Part shown: positions 12,401 through 24,500 of the stretch, piece after piece
How the letters are laid out: the number at the start of each line of letters is the position of its first letter
How positions within the stretch are numbered: position 1 is the first letter of the stretch
Origin: Amphiduros pacificus
Lineage: Eukaryota > Annelida > Polychaeta > Phyllodocida > Hesionidae
Assembly (NCBI GenBank): GCA_949316495.1
Contig: OX439005.1
Span: forward strand, 11,253,701 to 11,317,700
Direction: 5' to 3'
Length of the DNA stretch: 64,000 nucleotides
Notes under the pieces: generated by a model
The model's input: the letters and a program-made list of their open reading frames with translations, nothing else
What the model was told of the DNA's origin: nothing
Database searches by the model: none
Translations under genes and position numbers: made by a program

Positions 12401-14484
12401 CAAGAGGGTCCATAAACATGCAAGACATGAGTATGTACTGGCATACTTACAACGATTGAGAAACATTTTTAATGCTGCATATCTTTGAAAATACTGACTT
12501 TTTTTACATTAAAATAACCATGACTATTCATAATCATTTGTTCACAAGAGGTGATTTGCAGAGACAAACTCAAAGGAATGCTGCTTCTATTTCATTAACT
12601 GTGATTGAGGGTGTTCTTTTTGTGACTGCATAGTACTTATTTCTGAGGATTCTTTATTTAATTTTCAAAAGAATGCCCTGCCATGGCACAATCTCTTCAA
12701 TTCCATTCATTAATTCTATCAAGACATATATGAGAATAAACCTTTATCACAGTCAGGTAATGAGATCTAGTGATGAATATCACTCCTTGATCTCAAGCTA
12801 ATCAGAGACAGTCAAGACATTCTGTGTCCAATATCAGATAAATGGTTATATATTGATTTCTATGGAAAGGTGGCCGTAAATGGCGTATGATGGGTAAAGT
12901 GATGATTATGGCTAAATTGAAACTACCCTCAGGTAAAAGTATGTGAAATATTAAATATATAACATTAAATATATAGAAAATGAATGATTGTATTGTCGCC
13001 ATGGCAACTACAAGTGACACTACAAACACTGTGGTCAGTAATTATCACACTTCAACACCAACATATTTATAAATGTGATGCTAACTATTTTTATTGTCTT
13101 GGATGTTTTTGCCTAAATATCATATTGTCATTGCACTTGCACACACTAACATCAAATGTGTCAACAACAGACCCCCATAAAAATCCAAAGAATTTGAAAT
13201 TCTTCTCAACAACAGATATTGAGTAATTTCATGTCCTGGAATTCAATTCATTTTAATTCTTTTTAAATTTTGAGGGTGAAGTGTTTATCAAAATAAATAT
13301 TAAATGCCAAATATTTCGACTTATCCTCCTCAGATTCTGTTGATAAAAATGGTGAAAAATGTCATTCTTGATTTTAGTAGAATAATAAATATTTCAATGA
13401 CAGTTAAAGTCATATGTTAAGCTCTTATCTTAATAATAATACCTTGGAGTAATTATGAATGGAGGTGCAACGGCTGTTATTTGAGCTATGGTGTCATAGC
13501 AATGCATTGTTTCACACAAAGTATTAAAATGTAGAAATATGGCTGCCCCAAAGACCCTCTTTGGGGCAGCCATATTTCTACATTTTAATACTTTTACCAA
13601 CCCTTTGTTAGAGTGTGGTCATTCTCAACATTTTTTTCTGTGAATCTTTCAATAACAAATTAACATATTTACAAATATTTTGTACTTACAATTTAGAAAT
13701 TTGTCTCAAGATTCCTCAAAAAAGGTTAACAAAAATTTGAAATGTTAAACTATGAAAAAGATTTAAGTATTCCTGCAATCCATTCAAATATCATAATATG
13801 TATTATGTCTGCACTTTGCACTGTCCATTTGCAAATTATACATAGACCACACACTTCAAAACTGAACAAAAACACATTATCATTGGAACATATATTGAAG
13901 TCAAGATAATTCAGACTATTTATTTTGACATGTCATGGTAATAAATTTTAGGATAAAAAATATAGGCTCAGTTTTGGGCCAATATCATTTTATGTTTTCA
14001 ATACCATATGTCAGTTGATACTATTCAAATAATAAATGTAAGATTTTCTTGCCCTGAGGGAATTAGTACTGGTAGCTTAATGCAAATCATATGTATTTCC
14101 TAAAACACTACTATGCTTGTTGATTGATTATTGTGCATATACATGTTGCCTTTCGTGTTATTGGAATAAATAACCTTCATGCTTATTGGCTTCTATTTCT
14201 ATTGCATATCATGACACCATGTCTGCATATAAATATCACACATGGTGATGTATATCAAATTTAGCTTAATATTTTTACCATTTTATTAATAAGAAAATCC
14301 CCACAAATTATAAAAGTAAAATATAATAAATAATCAACTTGATCACTCTATTAGAACTACCTCATTATGAAATCAACTCATCATGAACCTTCCTGTTTCA
14401 GTGGGGGCTGATGGCACAGGAATGAGTCGCCAGGCAACTGCAGTCTCCACGGCAACCACTGAAGCACCCTCTGATGATGACTGA
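3437..14484 (+). CDS. C-terminal six exons of an unidentified acidic protein (gene 1, partial)
   Basis: Six exons join with matching phases: 3,437-3,515; 6,048-6,155; 8,094-8,174; 9,008-9,112; 9,312-9,340; and 14,402-14,484, ending in TGA. Every intron has AG acceptors and GT donors, mostly GTAAGT-like. The joined sequence gives about 160 residues. It opens with a charged Lys/Glu stretch, then KLTPAEYRRIHGKRPAIKS, HWLFDRSLQNLVPIDKDG, GVIGEPMSQFNPVTLTPIG, an Asp/Glu-rich segment, and a Ser/Thr tail ending EAPSDDD. No membrane segment or catalytic motif is seen. The first exon begins mid-codon, so upstream exons lie to the left, either before the window or unseen under the LINE debris. I do not recognise the family. 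The gene structure is well supported; the function is unknown. The last intron is about 5 kb and holds a perfect hairpin and several repeats. Confidence 0.85.
3540..3830. repeat. Dispersed repeat, related to 9,620-9,770
   Basis: Both stretches contain TTTTTACCCTTGGCCATTAC followed by a diverged GATATTGTCATTAC-like block, and a CCATTATATTC block about 80 bases on. This copy also has a short CTGTCTGTCCATCTGTCCAT run. The family is not identified. Confidence 0.5.
3840..5530. other. Intron sequence without a recognised gene
   Basis: Intron 1 of gene 1 as seen here. It contains one stray 41-bp unit (about 4,098) and a local duplication around AAGTCAAAGTTCAGTGACCA (4,927 and 5,084) followed by CTGGTTG and GGACTTGAGTCAGA. 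No exon or RNA gene was found. Confidence 0.5.
5533..5865 (+). mobile_element. tRNA-derived SINE
   Basis: The head has a Pol III A box (TGGCACAGTTGG, 5,543-5,554) and a B box (GGGTTTGATCG, about 5,605-5,615) at the normal spacing of about 50 bases. A tRNA-unrelated body follows, ending in an ACCCCAAACAAACAAACAAG-like tail, the short-repeat tail typical of SINEs mobilised by a LINE. It lies in intron 1 of gene 1 in sense orientation. Confidence 0.85.
6405..7444. mobile_element. Non-autonomous TIR element (MITE), TACTGTATTTACTC family, copy 1
   Basis: The left end reads TACTGTATTTACTCGGATAT and the right end, reverse-complemented, TACCGTATTAACTCGAATAC. Both are followed by a block that includes GTATAAGACGA. 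The interior lacks a transposase frame. It holds an inverted pair around GATGGATCC (about 6,850 and 6,890) and a second near-copy of the YGCTTACGCAACA block. Related copies lie at 54,295-54,957 (both ends), 39,066-39,425 and 62,283-62,545 (internal parts). A TA target duplication is possible. Confidence 0.8.
7550..7700. repeat. Dispersed repeat shared with 22,330-22,430
   Basis: Both stretches carry ATCTTAATAA, a CATCC block, GACCAATCACRG and GTYGAGACAATRG in the same order. The CCAAT-type motifs here are part of the repeat, so they should not be read as a promoter without further evidence. Confidence 0.5.
10029..10350 (+). repeat. Dispersed repeat, AACAAGTGTTGATTT family, copy 1
   Basis: It begins AACAAGTGTTGATTTAAACA and contains CTTACACCGTCAGATG-like sequence (reverse orientation), a CATGGCCGCCATGGACCGAT block and CGAACATCTAGCCCAAAAGG. 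Copies lie at 40,600-40,880 (minus strand) and 42,067-42,170 (shortened). No coding sequence; the class is unknown. Confidence 0.65.
10350..13500. other. Intron 5 of gene 1, no recognised feature
   Basis: AT-rich sequence with no open frame over 80 codons and no splice-flanked coding stretch that I could support. I see no repeat with a second copy in the window. Confidence 0.4.
13518..13594. repeat. Perfect inverted repeat (37-bp arms, 3-base spacer)
   Basis: The left arm 13,518-13,554 is the exact reverse complement of 13,558-13,594, with CCC between. The arm contains GAAATATGGCTGCCCCAAAG. If transcribed with the last intron of gene 1 it would fold into a flawless hairpin. Perfect arms imply recent formation or upkeep by gene conversion. 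It could be a tiny MITE, a replication-slippage palindrome, or a small-RNA hairpin. Confidence 0.95.
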
Positions 14485-14586
14485 ATGTATAATTTCTGTT
14501 CTATTTTTCCAAGAACAAGAATGGCTGCCACTTTCTAATTATTAATGAACAAACATGAATTAGATTGTACACTGAATGGTAGATAT

Positions 14587-14592
14587 AATAAA
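14587..14592 (+). terminator. Poly(A) signal candidate 1 for gene 1
   Basis: AATAAA lies 103 bases after the gene 1 stop codon. A second AATAAA at 14,931-14,936 is an alternative. Which one is used cannot be seen. Confidence 0.5.
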
Positions 14593-14930
14593 TAACTGGA
14601 TATGCTGTTCAGCAACAAATATTTCACATGATTTAAACACATGTGACACTGGAATTATGTAATGCTTAATTTTCAGGGTTCTTATTTTTGCCAACAGAGT
14701 AGGTTATCTTCAAATAATTTATTTAAAGCAAATATAGTTCTTTCATGTAAGGATGCAGCTACAAAACAATGTGTGAAATGTATATAACAGCAAGACCCTT
14801 GATAGGCATGTCCTATTTTTAAAAATGGTATTCTTTTTTTGAAACAAAAAAAGCAAACAAAAAAACAGCACAACCCAATCTGTGATAGCACAATGTATTT
14901 ATTTATAATGTGTATATGGTATAACATGTA

Positions 14931-14936
14931 AATAAA
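14931..14936 (+). terminator. Poly(A) signal candidate 2 for gene 1
   Basis: AATAAA about 450 bases after the stop codon, in an AT-rich region where chance occurrence is easy. Confidence 0.35.
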
Positions 14937-15723
14937 TCTCTATATTTCATATAAAGATCTATTAACAATGTAGTCACATTTAGTATTAAATGCAGTATAC
15001 AAGATCAACATTAACCATTGTATTTCTTCAAACCATTAAAACTGTTCTCATAAATATGTGTTGATATTTCCTTTTCCAAATCTGTAACTATACATAAAAT
15101 ATTTCTTGGGTCACTGGCAATACTAGTATTTATCATTTCAATATGAAGATACTTAAAATATTACCATTTCTATTCAACATATAACATTCCCAAGTAAGGA
15201 ACAAGAGCCACATCAACACATCTTTACATACACCAATGTAAAGCATCACATTCATCATTATTAGTTTGTAATATCTTTGTTAGTTACATAGTACAGCAGA
15301 AATGAGGATTTGTACAGGTAGGGCATGTCAAATTCTGCCTATAAACAAAACAGGATGAGTCTGGCTTGAGATATTGAACATATTGTGGAGCAAGCTACAG
15401 GTAGTATTGACGACATAAATATCTTTGACATATATGTATTATATTTGTTCAAATGTAATATATCTGGGTTGCAGTTTGATATCATTCTCATGTTTAAGAT
15501 CTTTGCAGGGGGAAATGAAATGTTATGTACAAAAATATCATAAAAAAGTAAAAAGCATATATGCGGTAATCAGAATTTTTATGATTTTGAAAAATACAAT
15601 AGCAAACAATAAAATTTTCTGAAGAGAAAAAAGCCAATGCTGCACAAGATAATTGACAACAGTCGCAGTCCCAACCAAATGAATTTTCTCTAGCATTCTG
15701 TTGGCACCTGCAACACCCATTAC

Positions 15724-15835
15724 CTTGTTCTGGTAATCTATATTTGCCTCAGTTGGCGACTTCTGGAGAAAAGCCATGTGAGGGTGGTTAAACCAGCATA
15801 CTGGACACATTAATTTGTCACAACGACCTTCAAAG
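15724..15835 (-). other. Exon-like segment with a Cys-rich motif
   Basis: On the minus strand a pyrimidine-rich tract and CAG acceptor precede an open stretch encoding about 37 residues including GRCDKLMCPVCWFNHPHM and KSPTEANIDYQNK, then a GTAATG donor. The frame stays open past that donor for another 50 residues. The Cys spacing hints at a metal-binding motif, but no second exon was found, so it may be a decayed gene or mobile-element piece. Confidence 0.25.
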
Positions 15836-15839
15836 CTGG

Positions 15840-18800
15840 GTTTAGGTGGGGGTCATCAGAGCTGTCTTATTTTAATTATATTTAAAGATGCATATTTTAG
15901 TCTCGTTTAGCTCCACCTCAAAGAAAATTTTAAATGATTTAATAAATGAGGAAATGTATTTACACCTAAAATTTACACATAAAATATTTTATGTCCTGAA
16001 AATTTCATTTGCCACTACAGTCTCTACCTCAATTAAACATACATAAAGTGACAATGTTTTTTATGGATTATTTCAAATGTTCTGTAATAAATGAGACAAA
16101 TATTTCACTTTTATTCCCTGCAACATCACAAAACTTTCATCATTATAATTCCTTTGTGATCAACTACACTCAAAATTTACCAGTACTTGTCTTCTCCACA
16201 ATGAATGTTTGACTTATTTCCATCCCCAGAATCAAATTTTTGAATATTCTTTGAATTCTTCAGAATCATGATCAATTTAAGAGTAAATGGGAATAATACC
16301 TGCAGAAATGTTCATATCATACCATTTCCAAATTTATGTCCAAAAGACTTGAAAGCATGATCCAAACATGGCACTTAACATTTATACACCAGAGAAGAAT
16401 TTACAAACTGAAATCAGATTTTCATTTGCAAATGACATTATTTGAGTGATCAAGAACACAAATTGTATGATAATGATAGGATACTACCAGACATATCTCA
16501 ATTGCACATTATTTTCCTCAGCTATATACATGTTATTACTTATAAAACTGCATCTCGTGATGAAAATATACATGTACCATGTGTCAGAAATAGTTTCAGT
16601 TCATTGATCCGTCATTTATGATTTGGACTCCCACAAGCTAAGCCCATGCTATGGAAACTATACTGCCATTCATGATAGCAAATTTACATGATACATCTAC
16701 ATTTTCTGAGTGAGAATGGCCCTTTCAAGTCAGTGAACAGACACACATACCACCTTTTCCTAAAGTGCAGGGATTCAAATACCCAATTAAAACTGTATAC
16801 ATATTAAACTATTTTTTATATTATTTACAATCATTATCTTGTGCTCAATCATGAGTATTCAGTACACAACAAACACTCTTTGTGATCATGGTATCAACAG
16901 GGGGAAATTAACTGTCAACTGATTGAAAAAAATATCTGTTTCTAGCTACAATAAAAAATAAGTTTTGCCTGGCAGGGAGTAGAACCTCTTGGTAGATTCT
17001 TACATATTGAAAAAAAAACGCCATGCAGAGCACGTAATGTATCTTTCTTGTAATAGTACCTCACAAAATATCCCTTTTTTTTAGGTTTTCCAAGCATATG
17101 GCAAATATAATTTAAGTCAAATTTATCCGTTGCATTATTTTATTTTATTGTTTTATAAGTTGCATTTTGATTGCAATAATTTAGACATGACTTTGCTTTT
17201 CAATCCTCAACTACTGGTGACAAAACTCATGATATCAATTTGAACAGGGCCCATATATTTAGAACAAATTTGTGCTTAATGAAATTTAGCATGATCCACA
17301 GCTTTGTGGCCCAGATAAGTTATTCATAAATTTTGCCCAAAAATATATATCATTATTTGGAACTGCAGTGCACAAGCTTGGCCATTTTGTAGGCTTCAGT
17401 TGCTTTTAATGGTTATAATTTTAGCAGTGTCCAAATGAATAACTCTGCCCTCTGCTTCCAAATATTATCGCATGATCTCAGGAATTCCACACATTTTAAC
17501 TCATTTAGCAGTCACTGGGGCCGTCACAGAAATATCCACTGACTTTTGATGCCAATTGGGCAAGGATTGGGTGTCATCATTTCTAGTAATTTGAACTTTG
17601 ACCCTTACTGGTCTACATTTTACATATTGGCACAGATAACTGTGTAAGCAAAGATGTCATGCAGTTCAATCTTGTAAAAGTTCTCTGCAGTTGTCATAGT
17701 TATGACAAATGATATTTTAAACATTTGTACTTAAAAAATATGCCATCCTACCAAAGGTGTCAATCCCACTCATAACTATAATTCAAAAGATCATGCCAGG
17801 GTCAAGGTGTTAGAAAATGGTGCTAATATACTTACAAAATGTTATATGATTACATTTTTAGGCAGCCTGAAATCTTTGCCACCTCATTCCAAGACGATAT
17901 TTTTTAAGTTCGATCAGAAATGCCTCAAGTCTTTGATTCTGACTACGGTGTACATTTGGGTGAATTCTGCCTTGCATCTTGACGGAGCTTCAGCCACTCC
18001 CTTAGGGAAGGTATGTATTATCCCTCACATCAGTACTGAGACAGGTTCATTAGGGATGGAAACAGTCAACTTTGCATCTTATTATAAAAGATGTGTGACA
18101 AAAAATAGGTCATAAATATGACTTTCAGATATTTGAACTTTGACCCTAGATATTTCTTTACCTACTTTTATATTTGCCATGGCGCCTTTGAACATGACAG
18201 CAATTGTCACAGCAAATGCATAAATTGTTCTTAATATCGGGCACAGGAACTCTAGTGCACCTATTATCAAAATATAACCTGAAAGGGAAATCTTATTGCA
18301 TAAATTGCAAGACTCCGTTTACAGTGAATAATCACTGCAACCTTAAAACATGCATGATGCCTGAGACTAAATACGCCAAACCATAAAAATAAACTTGTGC
18401 TTTGCCATATTATATTCTTATTTCCTATTGTTCAGTTTCTTTCTCTATTTTTGCACCAAAAAAAAATTGTCTACAATATAATTAGCAACTGGTACACAAC
18501 AGAACCATCTTATTTTTTACTGTCATTAAGGCATTTATACATTGGCAATCTTAGATAAATCTTTGGTTTAAACCTCATGTTCCATCAAATGCAAAATACA
18601 TAAAATGTTAAGCCAAGCAGATTCAGTAAGATAATGATAATATTTAAAGAATATTATCAAAACATTCAGTATGACAATATTACAAATAAAAATAATGTGC
18701 AGGGCACTAAATACCCTTGGCCAATTGAAGAAATTTAGTTGCAACAGGTTTTAACGATTTTTGACCAATCAAAGCCAGGCATCTTGTCTGAAAATGTATT

Positions 18801-19170
18801 GAATTGTCAGCCACATTGAAAATATGATCTTGAAAAAGACAATGGAAAGACCAAGCTTAAAGGCAGCCTTTCATTCAAAAGAATGTAATTGCATGTCATG
18901 TAATATGCAAGATATGAAATATCTACTATCAACAATTGCAAAGGATTCTTCTTTACAGGGTCAGTTCAACAAGGTCAAAGGTAAAAAGGTGAGATTCATA
19001 TGAAGTGGCATTGGTAAACCTGAAGGACATTGTATGTTTGTATGTTTGAAATATCAAGTATTCCAATTTAATGGAATTGTGCACTGATTTAAAAAAAATA
19101 AAATGTTTAAGTAAATATATTTCCCTTTCATGCTTACTTTACTTTAAATTGGATGCATTCTAATAAGTGT
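15840..19170. other. Between-gene stretch, nothing recognised
   Basis: AT-rich DNA between the 3' ends of gene 1 (plus) and LYPLAL1 (minus), which converge. No coding, RNA or repeat feature could be supported. Confidence 0.4.
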
Positions 19171-19380
19171 CTTTTAAACAATGTCCTTATTAATAGCTCC
19201 CATTTTAAAGTGCTCTCTGTTTGGCTCTATCCTATGGTGAAGTGCCATCATAGCTGTATGACCTTAGTTCATGACATCATCAAGAGCATTGTCTTTTGAA
19301 CAGTGCGAGAATGACATCAAACAGTGCTAACCTATGTTCAGCCTCTTCTGGGGAAACAAGGAACTTGTGCTACCATGCTT
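19170..19380. repeat. Fragment of the TTAA-flanked MITE family (AAGGGATTAAGC)
   Basis: It shares with 41,040-41,200 and 55,860-56,000 the blocks CATCATAG near its start, GACATCATCAAGAGCATTGTCYTTTGAA (in parts) and GAATGACATCAAACAGTGCTA. It continues past the point where the other copies stop, with CAGCCTCTTCTGGGG. Confidence 0.6.
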
Positions 19381-20478
19381 TCAGGATCATAAGGAATACT
19401 AGTACAAATTTTCAATCTTCGATAAAAATATTTAAAGTTGTGGAGAAATAGCCTATATTTTAATTTTTGATGCCTATGTTTTCAAAAGTTATCTGATATA
19501 CAGTGTTGACATTTTGGATAAGAATATGATGGGCAGACAGAGAAATGTAATGTATACCTGAGGCCATTTGTGATGGCCAATGGTAAAAATGATAGAATGG
19601 ATGAGAGGAGATTCTTGTAATGTCAATAAAAGCCAAAATCAAAAAGAAATTTATTTGTATTGAAAAAAACCCTGAAATTGTTAAAGAGTAAAGAGTTATC
19701 GGAAAAATATATCTTGGAATTTTTGATAAATTTATAGAGTCAAGAATATATTAATGCTCTATTACATAACACACATAACAGTACATTACGAGGTCTGGAA
19801 AACAAATGAGATATTTAAAAGTGAAAATTAATGAGGGCAGTTTAGCTTGAATCTGTTGCCTATCATTCATAGGTAAGAATACAACAAGATCTACAAAACT
19901 TTACATTCAGTAAAACTCCATCCAGAGGTCAACCAAAATTTCAGGAATAACAAATTTGACATTCATATCTCTGGCCATTTTATTATCCATTGCTATACCT
20001 TCTTGTCATTTATTCCAACTAAATTTCTAAATCAATTTACTACTGACCCAAAACAACCTCTAAAGTTTTCTTCTTTTTTTCAAAGAATGATAATGATAGA
20101 AACCATAAAGAATAATTATGTTGTATATCTATCACCTAACTAGGTACATAAATATTGCTGTGTCAAGAGACAAATAACACAAATCACCAAATGTATTGTG
20201 TGGTAACAAATCTGCACTTGATAGAGAACCCACAACAAACTAGATACTTTATGATGAATGTCACAATTGGTACTGTGATAATATGTGATGTCAACAATAA
20301 TAGTATACATGGTTAAAGGTTCCTTAATACTAAAGACATTGCACTGGTTGATATCTGACCCAATGATGTTGGTCTTTTCCTCTCCTGCAGGCTGTACCGA
20401 TAACAATATTATCGACCAAGTGTCTTGTATAACACACTACTTATTGTCTTCCTAAATTATTATTAACTTCATTGTACA

Positions 20479-20754
20479 TTAAAGGGATTAAGCACCGATT
20501 TTGAAAAAAAACATTTAAAATTCACATATTGGTGATAAATGTATTTATCTTTCATGTCTATAAATTTTTTGAAAAATGCATCCCCATCATTGTCTGTAAA
20601 ACCTATTTGACGTCATAAGAGTATGGCAATATGCTTATGACATCTCATAGCAACATATCTTATCACTCTATTATAATTTCAATCTGTCATTATGTTCAGA
20701 TGTGGCTAAGATTTTAATACACCAAATTGTAGAATTGATGCTTAATGCCTTTAA
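20479..20754. mobile_element. MITE with TTAA flanks, AAGGGATTAAGC family
   Basis: The left end is TTAAAGGGATTAAGCACCGA. The right end, reverse-complemented, is TTAAAGGCATTAAGCATCAA. These are imperfect TIRs of about 22 bases with TTAA on both sides, the target choice of piggyBac- and Kolobok-type transposases. At 276 bp it is a shortened member of the family whose fuller copy lies at 40,881-41,286. No coding sequence. Confidence 0.75.
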
Positions 20755-21517
20755 GTTTCCATGAAGGGGTCACACTGTGTGAGCTGCTGCCAAAATGTCT
20801 TTACTTTATACAACACTGTTGTGTAATTGGTAATGTCTGATTGCCCTACTTATTCAAAGTTGGCAGCAAGCCAAATGATCATCCCCCCCCCCCCTCCAAC
20901 CCAAAAGATAAAAAATCATGCCCCCTGGTGTCCAACTAGTGACCAAGGTTCAAAGGATCAAAGGATCATTTTCCCTCAATGTCCCAGATATTATTTATGT
21001 AACCTTATATAACTTGCAGGGGACAAATGTACATAGGAAAATTGAGTAAAAAATGTAACAAACACATACAGACACAGGACAGACAGAGTGATTTCTTAAA
21101 GGTACTGGAACTTCTAGTATCTCAATGACCAGAACATGGTTTCTAAATTACCAGATTACCAACTTACCAGGTTTTACCAGTCTGGTAATGGTCTGTATTC
21201 TTCATCAAGAAGAAAATATCATGATATATGGACAGAGAATTTCTTCATAGAAAAGAATTATGGCTGAGACAGAGATGTAGTAATTTGATTTAGCACTTGC
21301 ACAAAGGAGGTAAACTCACAATTTCTTAAACAATCATCAACCCCATGATATCTGGTCATCATGAATATCCATGCATGAATTTCATCACATATAATTTCTT
21401 TCAGATCCCATCTCATACAAGATTTGTCTAATCTAGGCTTATAGTGTTGATAGTATTGGCAGCAGATCTAACAAATATCATGTTCACTTTCAAGCAAGTT
21501 ACCGGTAAGTAAATAGT

Positions 21518-24500
21518 TCATTTATCTGGAAGAACTTTTATTATCCATTCCATTAGAGCTTCAAGTTCTGGTTTGGACATACTGTGTGTTAGTTTGTCGT
21601 ATGAGTGAAATTCTCCCTGTATTCCAGCATCCTGGAGTTGGTCAAATGCTGTCTTGCCCCACTCATGCTGGATCAGCTGGTCAACTTTCCCATGGCTCAT
21701 GAAGAGCGGTGGAGGTTTTCCGTTTTTGTCTTTGTTCTCTGACAATGCCTGTAATATACCATAAAGTACAATATTTGTCAATTATGAAGCACTAGTCCAG
21801 TTTTTGGAACTATATATTTAGATTAGATATCTGGGAATGTGTGTCTTGTGTTCGATGAGTTTTGGTATAATACCTGGTTGTACATGGTCACTTTCACAAG
21901 CCCAACATGGCAGCCTCTGTAATAATTTGTGATGTCAACAGTAATAACAGAAACGGCTACAGATTCCTCATTTCTGCACAATTTGCCTTGTATAGCCCTA
22001 CATATATTTTCATTCCTTCCATGATTATTATTGCCTTCATTGAACATCCAGTTTCAATCAAAGAGGACACACACCATGTTGGCCATTAAAAAAGAAAACA
22101 CACCTTTCACATCCTGCAGCAACAAAATCAGAGGATATTTTAATCACTGCCCTATTTACCCACAATTGCCTAGCAACCCAAAAGATCCCAAAGGATCATC
22201 CCCCATGTACCTATCAACCCTTGTTCATTCCCTCACTCTATCAATATTCAATGTTTTGCCTAAAAAAACAAATCCTAGTTCTAACATACTACAATTATTT
22301 CAGATGTTTTACAAGGTTGAAATTCAGAAATTAAATCTTAATAATAATACTATAAGCGCCACACAGACATCCAGTTTGCTGACCAATCACGGCAGTCGAG
22401 ACAATAGTTTAGACCAATTGGAGTGCAAATAAGAATTGATTGAAATATTTGAAATACAATTAATGGTTGAATAAATTGCAAGATACCAAGTACTTGCTAT
22501 ATCTATACATCTCTCCTGTATTCGCAAGTTAATAATTATACATATCAACTGACAATTTGATAATATAGGATGAGTTTTGTGTGCAAAGAAAAGGTTCACT
22601 TAATGTTTATTTTTACAAAAACATTGGCTAAAGGCCAAAGAGCCGTGCTGGCTATTGCTTTAGTATAATGTCTGTAAACAGTTCATGGAAAAGTCCTCAG
22701 ATTACCTAGATTTGAGCAAATCTGAGCCAGAAAGAAAATAGATATTACATTTTTCTTACACATTAATTTAGATTGAGATTGATGGACAGACAACATGACA
22801 GAAATGTTTTGTGGATATTTTTCAAACAAAATAGAAGAAATCACCCACAGAGAAGACCTTTGATCCATCGTTGAGGAATGCAGACATGGCAAAGACCCCA
22901 GCCACAGGAACATCACTGAGATGACGATATGCGAGATGTAGGGCCGCTAATCCTCCCATTGATAAGCCACCTGACACAGGCAATTCAAAGTTTAACAATT
23001 CAAAGTTTAACAATCATGAAATAAACATTCATATTTCAATTGTTTTTAATGTGTTGCATTCTGTTTATTATACATTAGGGGGATATAAAAAGATACTAGT
23101 TTATTTTTACATCACATAAAGTTGAGTTTCATTTGATTAACTGAAGTAATAAAAATTAGTTCATGACAATTTTGTCATAAAAACCACCAATTGATATCAT
23201 GAAAGCAATATGATACAAACCTAGAATAATTCTGTTTGGGGGTATGCCTTGGTCTATTTGTTGCTGAACAAGGGCCCTGAGTCGGACACATATGGGATCT
23301 ATGGACTCTAGATCTTCCTGCAAACTTGGGTGTATACTGGGCCAATCAAACCACACTGTGTTCACAATTCCTTGGTCTGCTGTATATGGCCTACAAGTAA
23401 TGCACACAAAGAAAAGGATTTACTTTGTTTCTGTTTATCATTTGTTGTGCAATACAAGCAATGTGTCACCAGCATCTGAAATATGGTCTAAATTGTTACT
23501 TGCCCTGAACTAGACTGTTATCACCCCTTTTTTAAGCTGTGAGGCTCCATACACTTCTCAATAATGCGATTGCAGGTTTCCATCATGCTTTTTTTAATGA
23601 TTGGATTTTTGTGCACTTCCAATTTTAATTCTTGCATTCTGCCTATTTTCATGCATTATAGGGGGCACAGCCTGTATTGAGTGGAAAGACCTGGGAGCTG
23701 TGATCATCACACAAACATGATTCAGTGTAGAAAACATATTTTCTATCATATTTTTCCAAATTAAGACAGCTATTAACAAAAGGAAAACTGTTCTGAAAGC
23801 TGCAAAAAAAGACTATCATGTTGTTGCAAAGCAGATATTTAAAAGTCCTATATAATTTCATAATTTGAAGCTTACATTTTGTAGCTTTAGAAATTGAATA
23901 AGAATCAATGAGAATCAAACTCATACATTTTGCAGCTGATCCAAAACAAATTTATAGAAACCAAAAAAAAATGGTATTGTAACTAACTACTTTTCCGTCT
24001 GTCAGACTGGTAAAGGGCAAAACAATGACGCGCTAATAACAGTTCAACGATTTATTGAAGAATGATTTGACAAGTGAATAGTAAATGTACAATTCTGTAT
24101 CACTGATGTAGACAAACTGGTTACCAGTAAAACAATGTCATATCATCAATATTTGATGTTCTTATTGTTATATCTATATCCACTTATACATTAATGCTAC
24201 TTTTAATGTTCTATTATAGGTTGACTTCTGATACATCTGCTTTCTGAACTGAATCACAGGTGCTGATTAACTTATGAATTCTCAGAAGTGGCTTCTGAGA
24301 TTTCAGCAGGACTTCTGAAATCTCAGAAGTGTGACTATAAAAATATATGATCTAATTTAATTCTGGTACTGGCAAATCTTGATATACATGGCAAGGAACT
24401 GGACATTGCCAATGTGAATGTTTCTCCAATATGATTTAATATAAAATTGTATATCTCTTCTGAATTCCTGCTGGAGACTTCTGAAATCTCAGATGACTTC

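Noticed and set aside
17862-18009. Possible exon (TTTTAG acceptor, GTATGT donor, open in between)
   Set aside because: The predicted peptide looks like random coding and the opposite strand reads about as well; no partner exon was found.
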